Assembly (NCBI GenBank): GCA_001910725.1
Contig: MJGA01000013.1
Span: 558,001 to 622,000, forward strand
Direction: 5' to 3'
Length of the DNA: 64,000 bases
Source: Phanerodontia chrysosporium
Lineage: Eukaryota > Basidiomycota > Agaricomycetes > Polyporales > Phanerochaetaceae
Positions 35,765-47,260 of the stretch are shown piece by piece. Every line of letters begins with the position of its first letter. The first letter of the stretch is position 1. Below the pieces are notes generated by a model. The model searched no databases. It had not been told where the DNA came from and saw only the letters and a program-made list of their open reading frames with translations. A program made the position numbers and the translations under genes.

Positions 35765-37966
35765 TCACATGATGACGCACTTACAGCAACCGCCGCCACC
35801 GGTTTCGGCCTCGACGTGGACGTCCGCCTGTTGGTGGTCCGTCGACGCGCGAATGACGCGGATCTCGGGGATCGGCACCGGCGCAGAGTACTGCGAGAAC
35901 GGCGCGGGCGACTCGGGGCGCGCGGGGCTCGCCGCGCCGACGCTCCGCGCGGGCGGGGTCAGCGGCGACAGCGGCAGCGGCTCCTTGTCGACGACGACCT
36001 GCTGCGGCCGCGCCTCCTGCTCGTCCGCCGCGGCGGGCAGCTCGTCGAGGCGCTGGCCGAAGTCGTCCATCTGTATTTCCTCCGCGCGCGAGTCCGTGCG
36101 GCCACGGTATTTTGAGTGGTCGAAGCCGAACGTGCCCGGAGCCTGTGCACCAGCGTAAGATGTAGCATACCGAAGGGGTCAGTGTGAGTGGGTGTGCACG
36201 CACCGGCTCGATGACGTTCTTGTTCACTGGCTTCGGCTTCGGGCTACCGTCAGCCGGCACATAGTGGTCCTCCAACCCCTTCTTGCGAGCGACTACCGGT
36301 AACACAACCTAGAATACGGCGGTGAGCGCAGGCACCAACGGTAATCAATGAGAAGCGTACATCATCCCAGTTACCGGATTTCGGGACCGGCTGCGTCCAC
36401 GATGGGACGGCGTGCATGATGTCATCTCCCTCCGGGGCAGGATATTCTGCAACCGACTCTCTAGAACGGTCGTCCTTCTTCGGAGGAGTGGGCTTCGGTT
36501 TGGCTGGCGGCTTCTTCGTGCGTTTCGCGGTCGCAGGCGAGCTCGCGGCAGGGCTCTTTGCTCTCCGCTTTGTAGTAGAAGCGGCGGTAGTAGCAGGTTT
36601 GGGTGTCGACTGCTGCCAAGGTGCAGTAGCGGCTTTGGGCGTGGGAGGGGCTTCCATCGGAGGAGATGATGTACGAGTCGGGGTACCAGAGCGGGATCCA
36701 GAAGTCCGCAGCGTAGGCGTAGGGATCCGGCTCTTGAATCCAGACGACTTGAGATCCACCAAAGTAGGTGTATCGCTGCGGTCCAAGGAATGGGGAGACA
36801 CGGTGCCGTTATCGCGTCCATACTCCGTGACATCCTCCTCGTAGTACCCTTCATCCTCGTATGCCTCCTCGTCCGACTCGATGTCTGTCGGGGGCGCTCA
36901 TCCAGAACGAACGAATCCTGCCCCAACTTGCCATCCTCGAGATATATGCTCTCCCTGGCACCGACACTTTCTGCTCGCGACCTCGTTGGTGGACGACTAT
37001 GGGTAGCATCCCGACCACGTGAATTCGAGCGCGAGCGCGACGAAGTAGAAAATGCTGTCCGCGACGACGCCTGCCGCAGGGTGTGGCCGTAGTTGGCGAT
37101 GTCGAGCATCTCCTGCCGTCGGCCGACGCGAAGCTCGCCCACACCGCCGTTTCGTGACACGTCGCCGCGATACCAGTGCTCGAACGGCCGCTCCTCGGAT
37201 TCGTTAGACATTCGAGGAGCGTAGTCGTCGTCATACCCGCGTTGCGAACTACTGAACGGAGGCTTCTCGTTTACCAACTCGGATACGCCCGACCGAAGCG
37301 ACTTGAGCGTCGATCGGGAGTCGACCGATGATGGTTGGTGCCCCTCTTCCACGGGCCACAAGTCAGCCGTCAGTTCGGAGCCGTACACGGCCCCATTCGT
37401 CTTCTGGTACCCGCCCCTGCTGTCGCCCCTTGCACTCATTGCCATGCCGTTCAACGACGGTTGATGACTGCTCGAGGTGCTGCCTGTCCGCGCTCTGGAC
37501 ACAGGTATTCGGGTTGTTCTTATGGAAGAAGACATAGGCGAATTTGAGCGCGAGGCTGAATCGAGAGGTAGTGGTGGTGGACTTTGCTCTGATGAATCAA
37601 AGGGGAATGGTTGTGAAAGCGTACGATTACGTTGAAACGAGCCTGAGCGGTTGCGAGAAGCGTCCGCCGTACGCGATTGTTGTATGCTCGGTCGTGGGAT
37701 GGCACTGGGTTTTGATGTCGGAGTAGTCGCTCTGTCTCTGGTGGAGGTGGAAGCGATAGAGGCCTCATGTCCGTCTATGGACGCAGCAGACATTCGCTTC
37801 GCTAACAGATTACTTTCATTCTCCAGACCTTAAAGATCGTGTCGGTAATCGGAGCAGTGATAATGGCAAGATACGCACGTTTGCGCAGAGTCGGCACAAT
37901 CACTTCATCCCAGGCAGGCTCACGGGTGAACGTCGAGCGCGACGGAGGGATCGCCGCAAGGGCCAT
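35765..37966 (-). CDS. Large disordered protein with C-terminal CaaX prenylation box
   Basis: Four exons (37966-37879, 37828-36361, 36308-36204, 36142-35765) give about 679 residues. The N-terminus (MALAAIPPSRSTFTREPAWD) is followed by Ser/Arg/Pro-rich disordered sequence, an acidic stretch (ESDEEAYEDEGYYEED), a Lys/Pro-rich basic stretch, and a conserved block SGNWDDVVLPVVARKKGLED then APGTFGFDHSKYRGR. It ends CCKCVIM: a CaaX box with Met, normally farnesylated, preceded by cysteines that could be palmitoylated. Membrane attachment is therefore likely. A G5 run at 36890-36894 is one base short: adding one restores the frame between SFVLDERP and the acidic stretch. The gene is divergent from the septation kinase. 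Confidence 0.78.
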
Positions 37967-38420
37967 TTCGAACGAAGAGAAGTAGAATTAGTTGGCGCAA
38001 ATCCGTCCAGAGTAACAAGGTCAGAGAAAGAGGAAAAAAGAGAGTGAGAAGTTGGACAGAACAGGGGGATTGTGAGCTCGATGTCGGCGGCGACGACCTG
38101 GGGGTCGCGAACCTTTTTCGATGGATTTGTGGGAGACAACCGTCTGATTGGGATGTGATGGCCGCATAATTCAGGTAGAAAATTCCGAATGCGGGGCTTG
38201 TTCTGGAGGATAACCTCCCACGCCCAAGAAACCGCCGTCGGCACTTTGGCAGAGACCACCACTCGAGTCTACTGTGCAGACGCTTTCTTGACCTTATACC
38301 CGAACCGTGGACGTCTGAGTCGCTAAAAAGCAACTCAACTGCATGGAAATGCTATAAAGAGCTGGTCTCTTTCCACCCTCATTACTCTGTCACCCGCACG
38401 ACGCGAACACAATTGCGACC
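37967..38420. promoter_or_regulatory. Shared divergent promoter region, with TATA box for the kinase
   Basis: The 454 bp between the starts of the CaaX-protein gene and the septation kinase must hold both promoters. A TATAAAG at about 38353-38359 lies some 62 bp before the kinase ATG. Confidence 0.45.
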
Positions 38421-41400
38421 ATGGCTTCGCCTCCGAGGCATTCCTCCTCCCACAAGATGCTTAGTGCCTTCGTATGTCTTTGCTGAGAGTGCGCGTAGAG
38501 CGACCCTTGACTTAGCTGTGCAGCAACTCGGGGACTCGTTAGGCAAGGCGCGTTCGGGCAGGTCTACCGTGAGTTCCTGGACGCGTGCCTGTGCAGTTAG
38601 ACCTGTCTGAGCGCCACACACAGGGGCATTGAACTGGGAGACCGGCGAAACGGTCGCTGTCAAGGAGATCCAGCTAAGCAACATACCGAAGAGCGAGATT
38701 GGGCAGATCATGGTGAGTTAGCCTCGGATATCCCTTGAAGTGGCGTTACATAGCATGTTAATCCCTCTAGTCCGAGATTAACTTGCTGAAGAACCTCAAC
38801 GTACGTCATTATACTCCCGTGTCTCGGATGCATCGCCCAACTCCCCGTGCAGCATCCGAACATCGTCAAGTACAAAGGCTATGAGAAGACACCCGAGTTC
38901 CTGTACATCATTCTAGAGTACGCTCTGCTCTTGTTGTTGTGCGCTTTGGCATTGAACTACCTGCTCGTCTAGGTTCTGCGAGAATGGTTCGCTTCATAAT
39001 ATATGCAAGCGTTTCGGTAAATTCCCAGAAACTCTCGTCGGCGTATACATCTCGCAAGTCTTGGAGGGTCTCATGTATCTCCACGAGCAAGGTGTAATAC
39101 ATCGTGACATCAAAGGCGCAAACATCCTCACGAATAAGGATGGCTGCGTGAAGCTCGCAGACTTCGGAGTCGCGAGTAATACTGCCGCCACAGCGGTTCG
39201 AGAAAACGAGGTTGTCGGAAGCCCATACTGGAGTGCGTGTCCCAATGTATGCTCCCTGAAACGTAAAGCTTATCCTCCCAGTGGCACCAGAGGTCATAGA
39301 ACAGTCGGGCGCGACCACTGCGTCAGACATCTGGTCCGTCGGCTGCACGGTCATCGAACTACTCGAAGGAAAGCCTCCATATCACTTCCTAGACCCTATG
39401 CCCGCGCTATTTCGCATTGTACAAGACGATTGCCCGCCCATTCCTGAGGGCGCATCACCTGTCGTAAAGGATTTTCTATACCACTGTTTCCAAAAGGACC
39501 CGAATCTCCGCGTCTCTGCGAAGAAGCTCCTTAAGCACCCATGGATGGTTGCGTCCAAGAGGCAGGTCGCTGGAGACAAGAAGGTAGACAGCTCGAGCAC
39601 CCGACCAATGAGCAATTACAACTTCGATGAAGCGGTCCTCAAAGTGCAAGAATGGAATGAAGCACTCAAGTGTAAGCCGCCGTTTTCACATGTCCTGTAT
39701 GGTATTGACAGTGAGATAGCGCCATCGAAACCAACCAAGCATCCCACAAAGCGCTCGCACCTCGATGGCGACGGACGCCATTCGCCTCTGCAGGCTTTGG
39801 ACTATGGCGCTGCCAGTAGAACACCCATATTATCCTATCAAAGCCCAAGCGTTCCTACCGCTGCCCCAAAGGCTCCTAGCTTATTGCGGACCGTAGCCAA
39901 CCCGACTACAGCCCTCAAGGCTGCAGTCATGCCAACACCGCTTGGTCACATTCGCGAGACGCTCCCACTGCCTTTTGTTCTTCAGCAGCCCGAGGAACAA
40001 ACCGACAATTGGGATGATGACTTCGAGGAAGGGATTTCTCTCACTAAGTTGCAAGGTTAGTCTCATCTTCATTGCCAGAACGTGTTTCCCTTACCTCAGT
40101 TCAGCTCTTGACAAGACATCATCTGACTGCGGAGAGGAGAAACCAGAAGCAGAAGACAACGGTCAGACCATCAGACCAACTCGTAGTCCTGGAGTAGTTC
40201 CGTCGCCGCTTCCTGTCTCGAGACCACCTGCTGCAGACATAGAGCCAATCGCCGAAGACTTAGACTTTGACTTCGCTGAGGACGACGACAATCTCCAAGC
40301 GAAGGTCGCCAACTTCAAGGTGAGCATTCCATGATTCCATCAAGGGTTCGCTTGTGTTGAGGTCTAGCAGATGAAAAACTCTGTTCGTCGCGGCCTGTTC
40401 CATCCGGACGATATCAAGACCGTTGGGCTCGTACCGTCGTCTCCAGGCCCGAAGACCGCGCCCCTGCCGAGTCTGTCGCACAAGAGCTCGCGGCCATCCC
40501 TGAATCCGCTTCAGTCTGCCAGCAGTACCCCGGGACGCGGCCATCACCGTTCCTCGTCCTTCGTGAGCTCGAATGGAGGCTCGGCAGGGCGCGCTGAAGC
40601 CCGGCGGCTATACAGCCAGCAAGAGTTCGGCAAATACACGGAGGATGACGATGAGGACTATGAAGATATCTTCGACAAAGTCAATGGCAATTGTGAGTGC
40701 ACGCCTAGTTCGATTTTCAGCTAAGGCTGATTATGTTGGTCAGCTTCTCAGCCAATGCAGACCTTGCAACTGAATACTCGCTTGTCCAATGAGTCTTGGG
40801 TAAGTTTGAGTTCGAAACCTATAAGAAGTATCGTCCTGATAGTTCCATCCCAGCTTGGCGACGATGACGGTGACGAGGATCCATTCGCCGACGTGAGTGC
40901 ATTAGAAGAACAATATTGTGTTTCTGCTGACAGACGCGTCGCAGATCGACGAGGGTTTCGCAGAAGAGGACTTGGAGTCGAATCTTCAGCGCGACAAATA
41001 TGCGCGACTGTGCAACAACGTCAACCTGCTCATAGATGAGCTTACACCGTCCACGCCAGACTTCCAGCTACGCGAAGCGTGTGACCAGCTGGTAGGACCT
41101 CGCGTGCACTACGAGCTACCCATTCGCTTACCAGTGTCACAGCTTAACATCATTGTAGATACGCCGGAGATGCAGTCGCAGCTTGTCTCCGCGCATGGAA
41201 TGCTGGCGATCATGGAGGTGCTGGAGAGTCGTATATCTCGTGAAGTGGCGCTCAAGTTGCTTCTCATCGTGAATACTGTGAGTCGCCACGTCGACCGCAG
41301 ACCTACAGTCAATAACAAGTCTACCAGCTGGTTACGTCTGACATGGGCTTCCTGGAGAGCTTCTGCTTAATTGGGTATGTGATGCTTAGGCGGCATGTAT

Positions 41401-43173
41401 GCCGGGCTGACCGTACTCCAGCGGGATTCCAGTGATGATGGAGTTCACCTCCAAGAAGCATTCACCCGAGTGCCGCCTGGAGGCTTCGAACTTCATCCGC
41501 CTGCTTTGTCATTCCTCGGTCCTGACCCTGCAGATGTTCATCTCGTACGCGGCTCTCATGTGTACCTCGTCTCACGACTGATCGTCGCTTTACAGGTGCC
41601 GAGGCCTGAGAGTTCTTGTTGATCTCTTGGATGAAGACTACACGGAACAGAGCGAGCTCGTGATCCACGCGCTGAACGGCATCTGCAGCGTCTTCGAGCT
41701 GCAGAGCCCGACGACGAAGAACGACTTCTGTCGAATGTTCATCCGCGAGGGCCTCCTCGACCCGCTCTCCTCAGCATTGCTGAACATCATGACGAGTCGC
41801 GGCGATACGGCAGCCGAAATGAACCGGAAGATCATCCAGATTATCTTGGTCTTTTGCCAGGTTTCTCAGTCGGACATCCACGTACGCAATGCTCTCGGAA
41901 CGCGGAAGGTAGTCAGACGTGAGTATCCTACTTTAGCACACCATTTACGTGTGCTGACCAGCGCGGCAGGGTTGTTGCGTGCATGCGAACTCCTGGAGCC
42001 GGAGTATCTGGTGAATATGCTGAAGGCCATCAAACACCTTTCGATGAGCGCTACGCTGTTGGAGGTGCTGCAGAACGCCAATGCCATCGACATACTTGTC
42101 AAGATACTCGATGAGCAGAGCTCTGGACCGTACAGTGCTGTAGGTGACTTCCTGTCCGACGTCTAGTTCCGCTGAACGTACCTTGTTACCGTATAGGAAA
42201 TATGCAACCATGTCTTCCAGACTTGCTACAACTTGTGCCGTCTCAACAAATCCAGGCAGGAAGAGGCTGCTCAAGCTGGCATCGTTCCTTGCCTCGTACG
42301 CGTGGTGTCAACCAAATCGCCGCTAAGGCAGTTCGCCCTTCCCATCCTCTGCGACTTGGCGAGCGCTGGCAAAAGTTGCCGTATCTTGCTTTGGCAGCAC
42401 GATGGTTTCTCTCTGTATCTCAAGCTGCTGGATGATCCGTACTTCCAAGTTAGCGCATTGGAAGCTATCTTTGCATGGTACGTCTAATGGCGGCGATTGC
42501 TATCCTCCCTTTATCTAACCTTTCCTCCAGGCTCACCGACGAAACCCATCGGATCGAGGACCAGCTTCTCAAGCCGGAAGCACTTGACGCGCTCCTCAGG
42601 TGCTTTGTCAACTCCAAAGCAAATTCGTTCGAGAACCTCCTCGACTCGTTCTACAAACTCTGCCGTATCTCGACACCGGTGACAATAGGCATCGCCAAGT
42701 CACAGTTCTTCAAACGCATCATTGAAAAACTGAATCATAGCAAGGCACACGTGCGGCTCAATCTCCTCAAGCTCCTCAAGTGGGTTTGCGAGGTGCACCC
42801 GAGCCGGGCGATGCTTATCGAGCGCTTCGGCCTGCACGACGTCGTGCGCAAGCTCAGCGCCGACGATCCTGCCGTGCTTGTCCGCCAACTCGCGGGCGAG
42901 CTCCTCCCGCTCCTTGCGCCGGCGCTCAAGCCCTCACACACGCGCACAGGCAAGGGGCCTGAGACCCCCAAGTCTGCCATCGCACCGAAGAAGAAGATGC
43001 GCAGGACGGCGTCAGAGGGCGCCGCCCTTGTCCAGCCCCTGCTCAGTGGCGGGCACGTACGCGCGGCCACAAGGCCCCTCGGCAGCCTGTCGGCGAGCCG
43101 AACAGCGCGGCAGCTGCCCAGCGACTCGTCTTTCATGTCCGATGTGTCCTCCACAGGCACGTCGCCGCGGTAA
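38421..43173 (+). CDS. sepH: Septation-initiation kinase, Cdc7/SepH type
   Basis: About 17 exons give roughly 1,300 residues. A Ser/Thr kinase domain covers residues about 20-275: glycine-rich loop at 38535-38560, VAVKEIQ (catalytic Lys), [31 protein letters not shown] and [15 protein letters not shown]. This GSPYWMAPE/KGANIL pattern plus a long C-terminal armadillo/HEAT-like half ([20 protein letters not shown] ... [17 protein letters not shown]) is the Cdc7 (fission yeast) / SepH (Aspergillus) architecture. By family, it acts downstream of the Spg1 GTPase at the spindle pole to trigger septum formation. A small loss near 38547 (AAGGCGCG instead of AAGGGCGCG) breaks the Gly-loop GKGAFGQVY; the rest joins perfectly. 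The break is therefore likely a sequence error. Confidence 0.9.
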
Positions 43174-43786
43174 CAGTCCGCGGCGTGTGTCTGCATACCC
43201 CTCTGTTTCCATTTGTCATTGTCTTCCCTGGCCGCTTCCCTCCTTCCTTACCAGCTCTTCTCGCTCTTGCTGTCTTCGCACGCTCTGCACACACGCTTCC
43301 GAACATTGCACCCACCGTTTGCAGTCTTTTCGCTCGTTGCACTATCTATTGATACCCTACTGTAACAGTAAAATAGGCGGGATTATGGTATACAGTCTGG
43401 ACTTAACAAGGAACCATGTCATATTCGTAAAGCGCTGCGCAAAGGAGGTTACCGAGGGTTCCCACGAGACCTCATGACCTTCGTGTTGAAGACAGAAGTT
43501 CTGCTTCCCTACGGCAGCTCGAAGATGATTGTACCTGCGGACGCATAGAGTTACCGCCCTATGTGGCGAACGGCGTATTGAGTGTCGTTGGGCTGCGAGA
43601 AGTGAGCGAACAGCGAGCGAACGAGAGGCACAACAAGTGCTTACTAAGCGAGGGAGCCGAAAGAGGAAAGTCGAGACGTTCTCGACTATCCTCTCGCCTC
43701 CACTCGCATCGCTCCCTCGCTCGCTCCTCAAAAGCAATACGAGCTTCGCTGTACCTTCGGTAGTCGACCTTTAGTTTACACAAGAC
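43174..43786. other. Kinase 3-prime flank and left flank of the retroelement
   Basis: No gene. Probably contains the left terminal sequence of the retroelement, whose exact edge I cannot place because no matching repeat was found by eye. Confidence 0.4.
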
Positions 43787-45245
43787 ATGGTTAATCACGC
43801 TAGACCCGCCGGAACCGGGGGACACGGTATGGACGCCTTTTTCGGGGGCGTCGGCGGCGCTCAGCGCGCGCCGTCTCCCCCGGCTGAACTTCTCGATGGG
43901 GAAGGGCGAGAGGAGCGTGGAGGGCGCCCCGATGGCGGAATGGAACTGCCCAGAGGGGCGAGGGTGTTGGACGGAGGAGATGAGGCCGCATATAACGAGG
44001 CCGAAAGGCTGGCAGCTGGATTGGGCGGGGGTGCGGCGTCGCCGAGCGGAAGGCAGAGCAGGACGCGTTCCCCCACTCCGGAGGATGACGATGAGGAGCG
44101 GGTTTTGCAGCGACTGATTGCTCATGTCGCCGCTTCAGGTCCCCCCGAGCTCAGCACGGCCGCGCGCAGGTTGCTGCAGCGCGATGCGCATACAGCCGGG
44201 GTACCGGGTGCCAGACCCGGTCTTGGCCCCGCGGCAGCTGCCCTAGCTGCCGCTTCCACCCCACCCGCGAACCCAGCTCCCCGCCAGGCCGGAACCGCGG
44301 CTCCTCTGGTCGGTTTGAACCCCGGGGTGACGTCTCGGAGCTTCTTCGCCAGCATGAAGTCGAAGCCCGACCCCCGGCTTCAGCAATTGCTGCTCAACCG
44401 GTACCACCTCCCGCTCTCGGCTTGCACCACGGCAGCACTGCGTGACTTGGCGGACAACCCGATCAAGTACAAGAACTCGAAATACACCGACGGCACTGGC
44501 GTCGAACACCGGGTACTCGACGTCTCCGCGTTCCCGCCGAGACGGCTCTCACACCTGACGAATGGCGCGACGCTTATCAGCACTTCCTCGACATCTTGCG
44601 CGACGGGTACCTGGACGCCGCGGCTCTGGCTGTCTGGGAGTCTCACTACCACTGGTTGTCGCGGGTCGAGGACTTCGCCGAGAACTTCCCCGCCGTTCTG
44701 GAGTTCGACATCGACGTTCGGCGCACCTTCTTTGTCAGCTCTGGGTGCCAGGGTAACTTCTCGCCTGGCGACGATGCCTACGTCGGGCACTTCCGCGACG
44801 TGCAGCAGAAGCACACACGGCGTCTGCTCGAGCGACTGGCGCGGTCGGCAGTCTCTGCTGCGAGGAGTGCGCCCAGCTCGGCGCGCTTTCACCCGTACGA
44901 GCGCGCTACTGGGCCGCGCGTGCGGACAACGGCTCCGGCAGCGCGTCCGGGTCACGTGGGCGCGACAGTTCCTTTCGTGACCGCGAACTCCTCTGCCTCG
45001 TCTGCGCCGTCGCTGGTCACACCGCGCGCCGGTGCAACCGCACCGAGCTCCCCGGTGGGAAGCCTGCCTTCAGCGTCTTCCGCGACGGCCAGCTCGTCAG
45101 CGCGGCCAACACTCGACGCGTCCTCTGCACATCGTGGAACATCGGCTCTCGGTCTTGCGGAAACTCCTGCCCCGGCTCCAAGGGACACGCCTGCGCTTTC
45201 TGTGGCTCCGCCGACCATACCGCCGCGTCTAAGCGGTGCCTCTGA
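43787..45245 (+). CDS. Gag-like nucleocapsid protein of the retroelement
   Basis: Starts MVNHARPAGTGG and continues with Gly/Ala/Glu-rich sequence, then a structured core (SFFASMKSKPDPRLQQLLL ... EWRDAYQHFLDILRDGYLD). Near the C-terminus are a zinc knuckle CLVCAVAGHTARRC (CX2CX4HX4C) and a second Cys/His cluster CAFCGSADHTAASKRC, typical nucleic-acid binding modules of gag proteins. Two single bases are missing (about 44533-44538 and 44901-44905); with both added the length is 487 codons exactly. The stop overlaps the open frame of the reverse transcriptase. Confidence 0.7.
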
Positions 45246-47260
45246 GCGCGAGCGCATCATAACCCCGTACAACGCGGACGTCTTCGAGTCGACGCTCCGC
45301 GAGCTTGGCATTCTTGACCGTTATCCTGATCTGCCGCTTCGTCTACGCTCTGGCTTCCCTATCGGCGACATGCCTGACCCTTCTTGCACCGTTACTCCTG
45401 CCAACCACGCTTCTGGGATCGCGCACATGGACTTTATCTCTGCATACGCTCGCGAACAAGTCGCCCTCGGCCGCATGTCTGGCCCTTATACCCGCACCGA
45501 AGTTGAAGAGGTGCTACACTCTCCTTTCGTCTCCTCTCCTCTCTCCGTCGTCGAAAAAGCTGGCGCTCCGGGGCAGTTCCGGCTCGTCCAGGACTGCTCT
45601 TACGTGAACGAGGCTGGGATCTCCGTCAACATGTGGATTGATCCCGACGACTTCCCGACTCAGTGGGGCACGGCTGCTGCCTTCGCCGAAATTGTGAGTC
45701 GTCGTTTTTGCCGCACTGGGGCGTGTGCCTGTGCTGGCTGGCCGCGCTGGGGCGAGTGCCTGCGCATTGGCCCTCTTTCCGGCTGCACTGGGGCAAGTGC
45801 CTGTGCGCGAATAGCCGAGGCTGTTGTTTCTGGCCGCGCTGGGGCGAGTGCCTGCGCAAATTGGCCTTCTTTCCGGCTGCACTGGGGCGAGTGCCTGTGC
45901 GCGAATAGCCGAGGCTGTTGTTTTGGCTGCGCTGGGACGCGTGCCCGCGCATTGGCCTCGCTTGGCTGCGTCAGCCGCGCGTGTGTGCGCTGTCAGCCAT
46001 GAGCGCGAGTGCCGATCCTCCATCTCTGCGTCGTGCGCATCGTGCACGGCAGATCTAATGCGTTCTCGACAGGTTGCGACGTGCAAGCCTGGTTCGCAGG
46101 CGTGCTCCCTCGACATCGACTCCGCCTTCCGGAACATTCCCATTCACCCCAAGCACAAGCCTTGGCTGGTTATCCAGTGCGAGGACGGCACCTTCTACAT
46201 CGACCACACGTGCCCGTTTGGCATCGCCTCTGGAACCGGCCTGCAGGGCGTGGTCATGGACGCCATCGTCGACGTCTTAGCTTCTCGCGACATCCGGCTC
46301 GTCAGGAAGTGGGTCGACGACATGGTGAACGTGCGCGAACCCGTCGGCGTTGACGACGCTGGCAACTGGGTGTACGCGCACACCGTCCAGGACATCTTCG
46401 ACATCACCGAGCCTCTGGGCGTGCCGTGGAAGGCGAGCAAGTGCTTCGACTTCGGATTCACCGTCGTCTACCTCGGGTTCCTGTGGGACCTGCCTGCGCG
46501 CACGGTCTCGCTGGCGGAGGAGAAGCGGGTGAAGTACCTTGCCAAGCTCGAGGCCTTCCTCAACGACTTGGAGGCCAGGAGGCGCGTGTCGCAACGCGCG
46601 GTCATGTCTCTGAACGGCACTCTGTCCCATATCTCCTTCGTCTACCCACGAGGGCGCTCGTACTTAACCGGCCTCTCTGCCTTCCTCGCCAAGTTCCCTG
46701 ATCGGCACACGACGCTGTGGGCGCCGCGCTCCCTCCTGAGCGACTTGCGCTGGTGGCGCGACATGCTTCGCGTTCCTGGCCTCTACCGCGCACTCACTCC
46801 TCGTGGTCCTCCTCTAGCGGTGGACATCTCGGTCGACGCTTCCACCAGCTGGGGTATAGGCGTCGTTGTCGACGAGGCGTTTGGCGCGTGGAGACTGCGC
46901 GACGGATGGAAGTCTGACCACCGCGACATCGGCTGGGCAGAAATGGTCGCCGTTGAGGTCGCCATTCTGCACCTGGAGCAACTGGGGATGCAGAACTGCA
47001 GCCTCGTGATCCACAGCGACAACATGGGCGTCGTAGGTGCCTTCAACCGCGGTCGCAGCCGCAACTACCAGGTGAATGCCGCAATCCGGCGCGCTGAGGT
47101 TGTCTGCATGTCCCTCAATGTTCACGTCACTCTAGAGTATGTCTCCACGTCTGCCAACGTGGCGGATCCTGTGTCTCGCGGCACACTGGACCCCTCTGCG
47201 GCTCGTCTCTCCCCCATCACGCTCCCCGAGGAGCTCACTGAATTCCTTGAACATGTTTAG
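45246..47260 (+). CDS. Reverse transcriptase / RNase H of the retroelement
   Basis: Two exons separated by the intron at 45694-46073. Before the intron: PLSVVEKAGAPGQFRLVQDC (fingers). After it: SLDIDSAFRNIPIHP (RT motif A), CPFGIASGTGLQGVV (motif B) and KWVDDMVNV (motif C with the VDD catalytic pair). The RNase H part shows DISVDASTSWGIGVVVD, WAEMVAVEVAIL and VIHSDNMGVV, giving the Asp-Glu-Asp set. The frame remains open upstream into the gag region, and no obvious ATG starts it, so it may be expressed by frameshifting or re-initiation. It ends eight bases inside the recombinase frame. I list only the part after the gag stop. Confidence 0.82.
45694..46072 (+). repeat. 379-bp intron in the RT gene with a ~94-bp tandem repeat
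   Basis: GTGAGT at 45694 and CGACAG at 46072 frame the insert; removing it joins AFAEI to VATCKPGSQACSLD in frame. Within it, a unit of about 94 bp beginning GCTGCACTGGGGC and ending in CTTTCCG occurs about 2.7 times (about 45712-45965), each with a related half-unit (CGCGCTGGGGCGAGTGCCTG). Confidence 0.75.

Noticed and set aside
45712..45965. Tandem repeat considered as a CRISPR array
   Set aside because: Units of about 94 bp are contiguous with no unique spacers, and the sequence is an intron of a eukaryotic retroelement.
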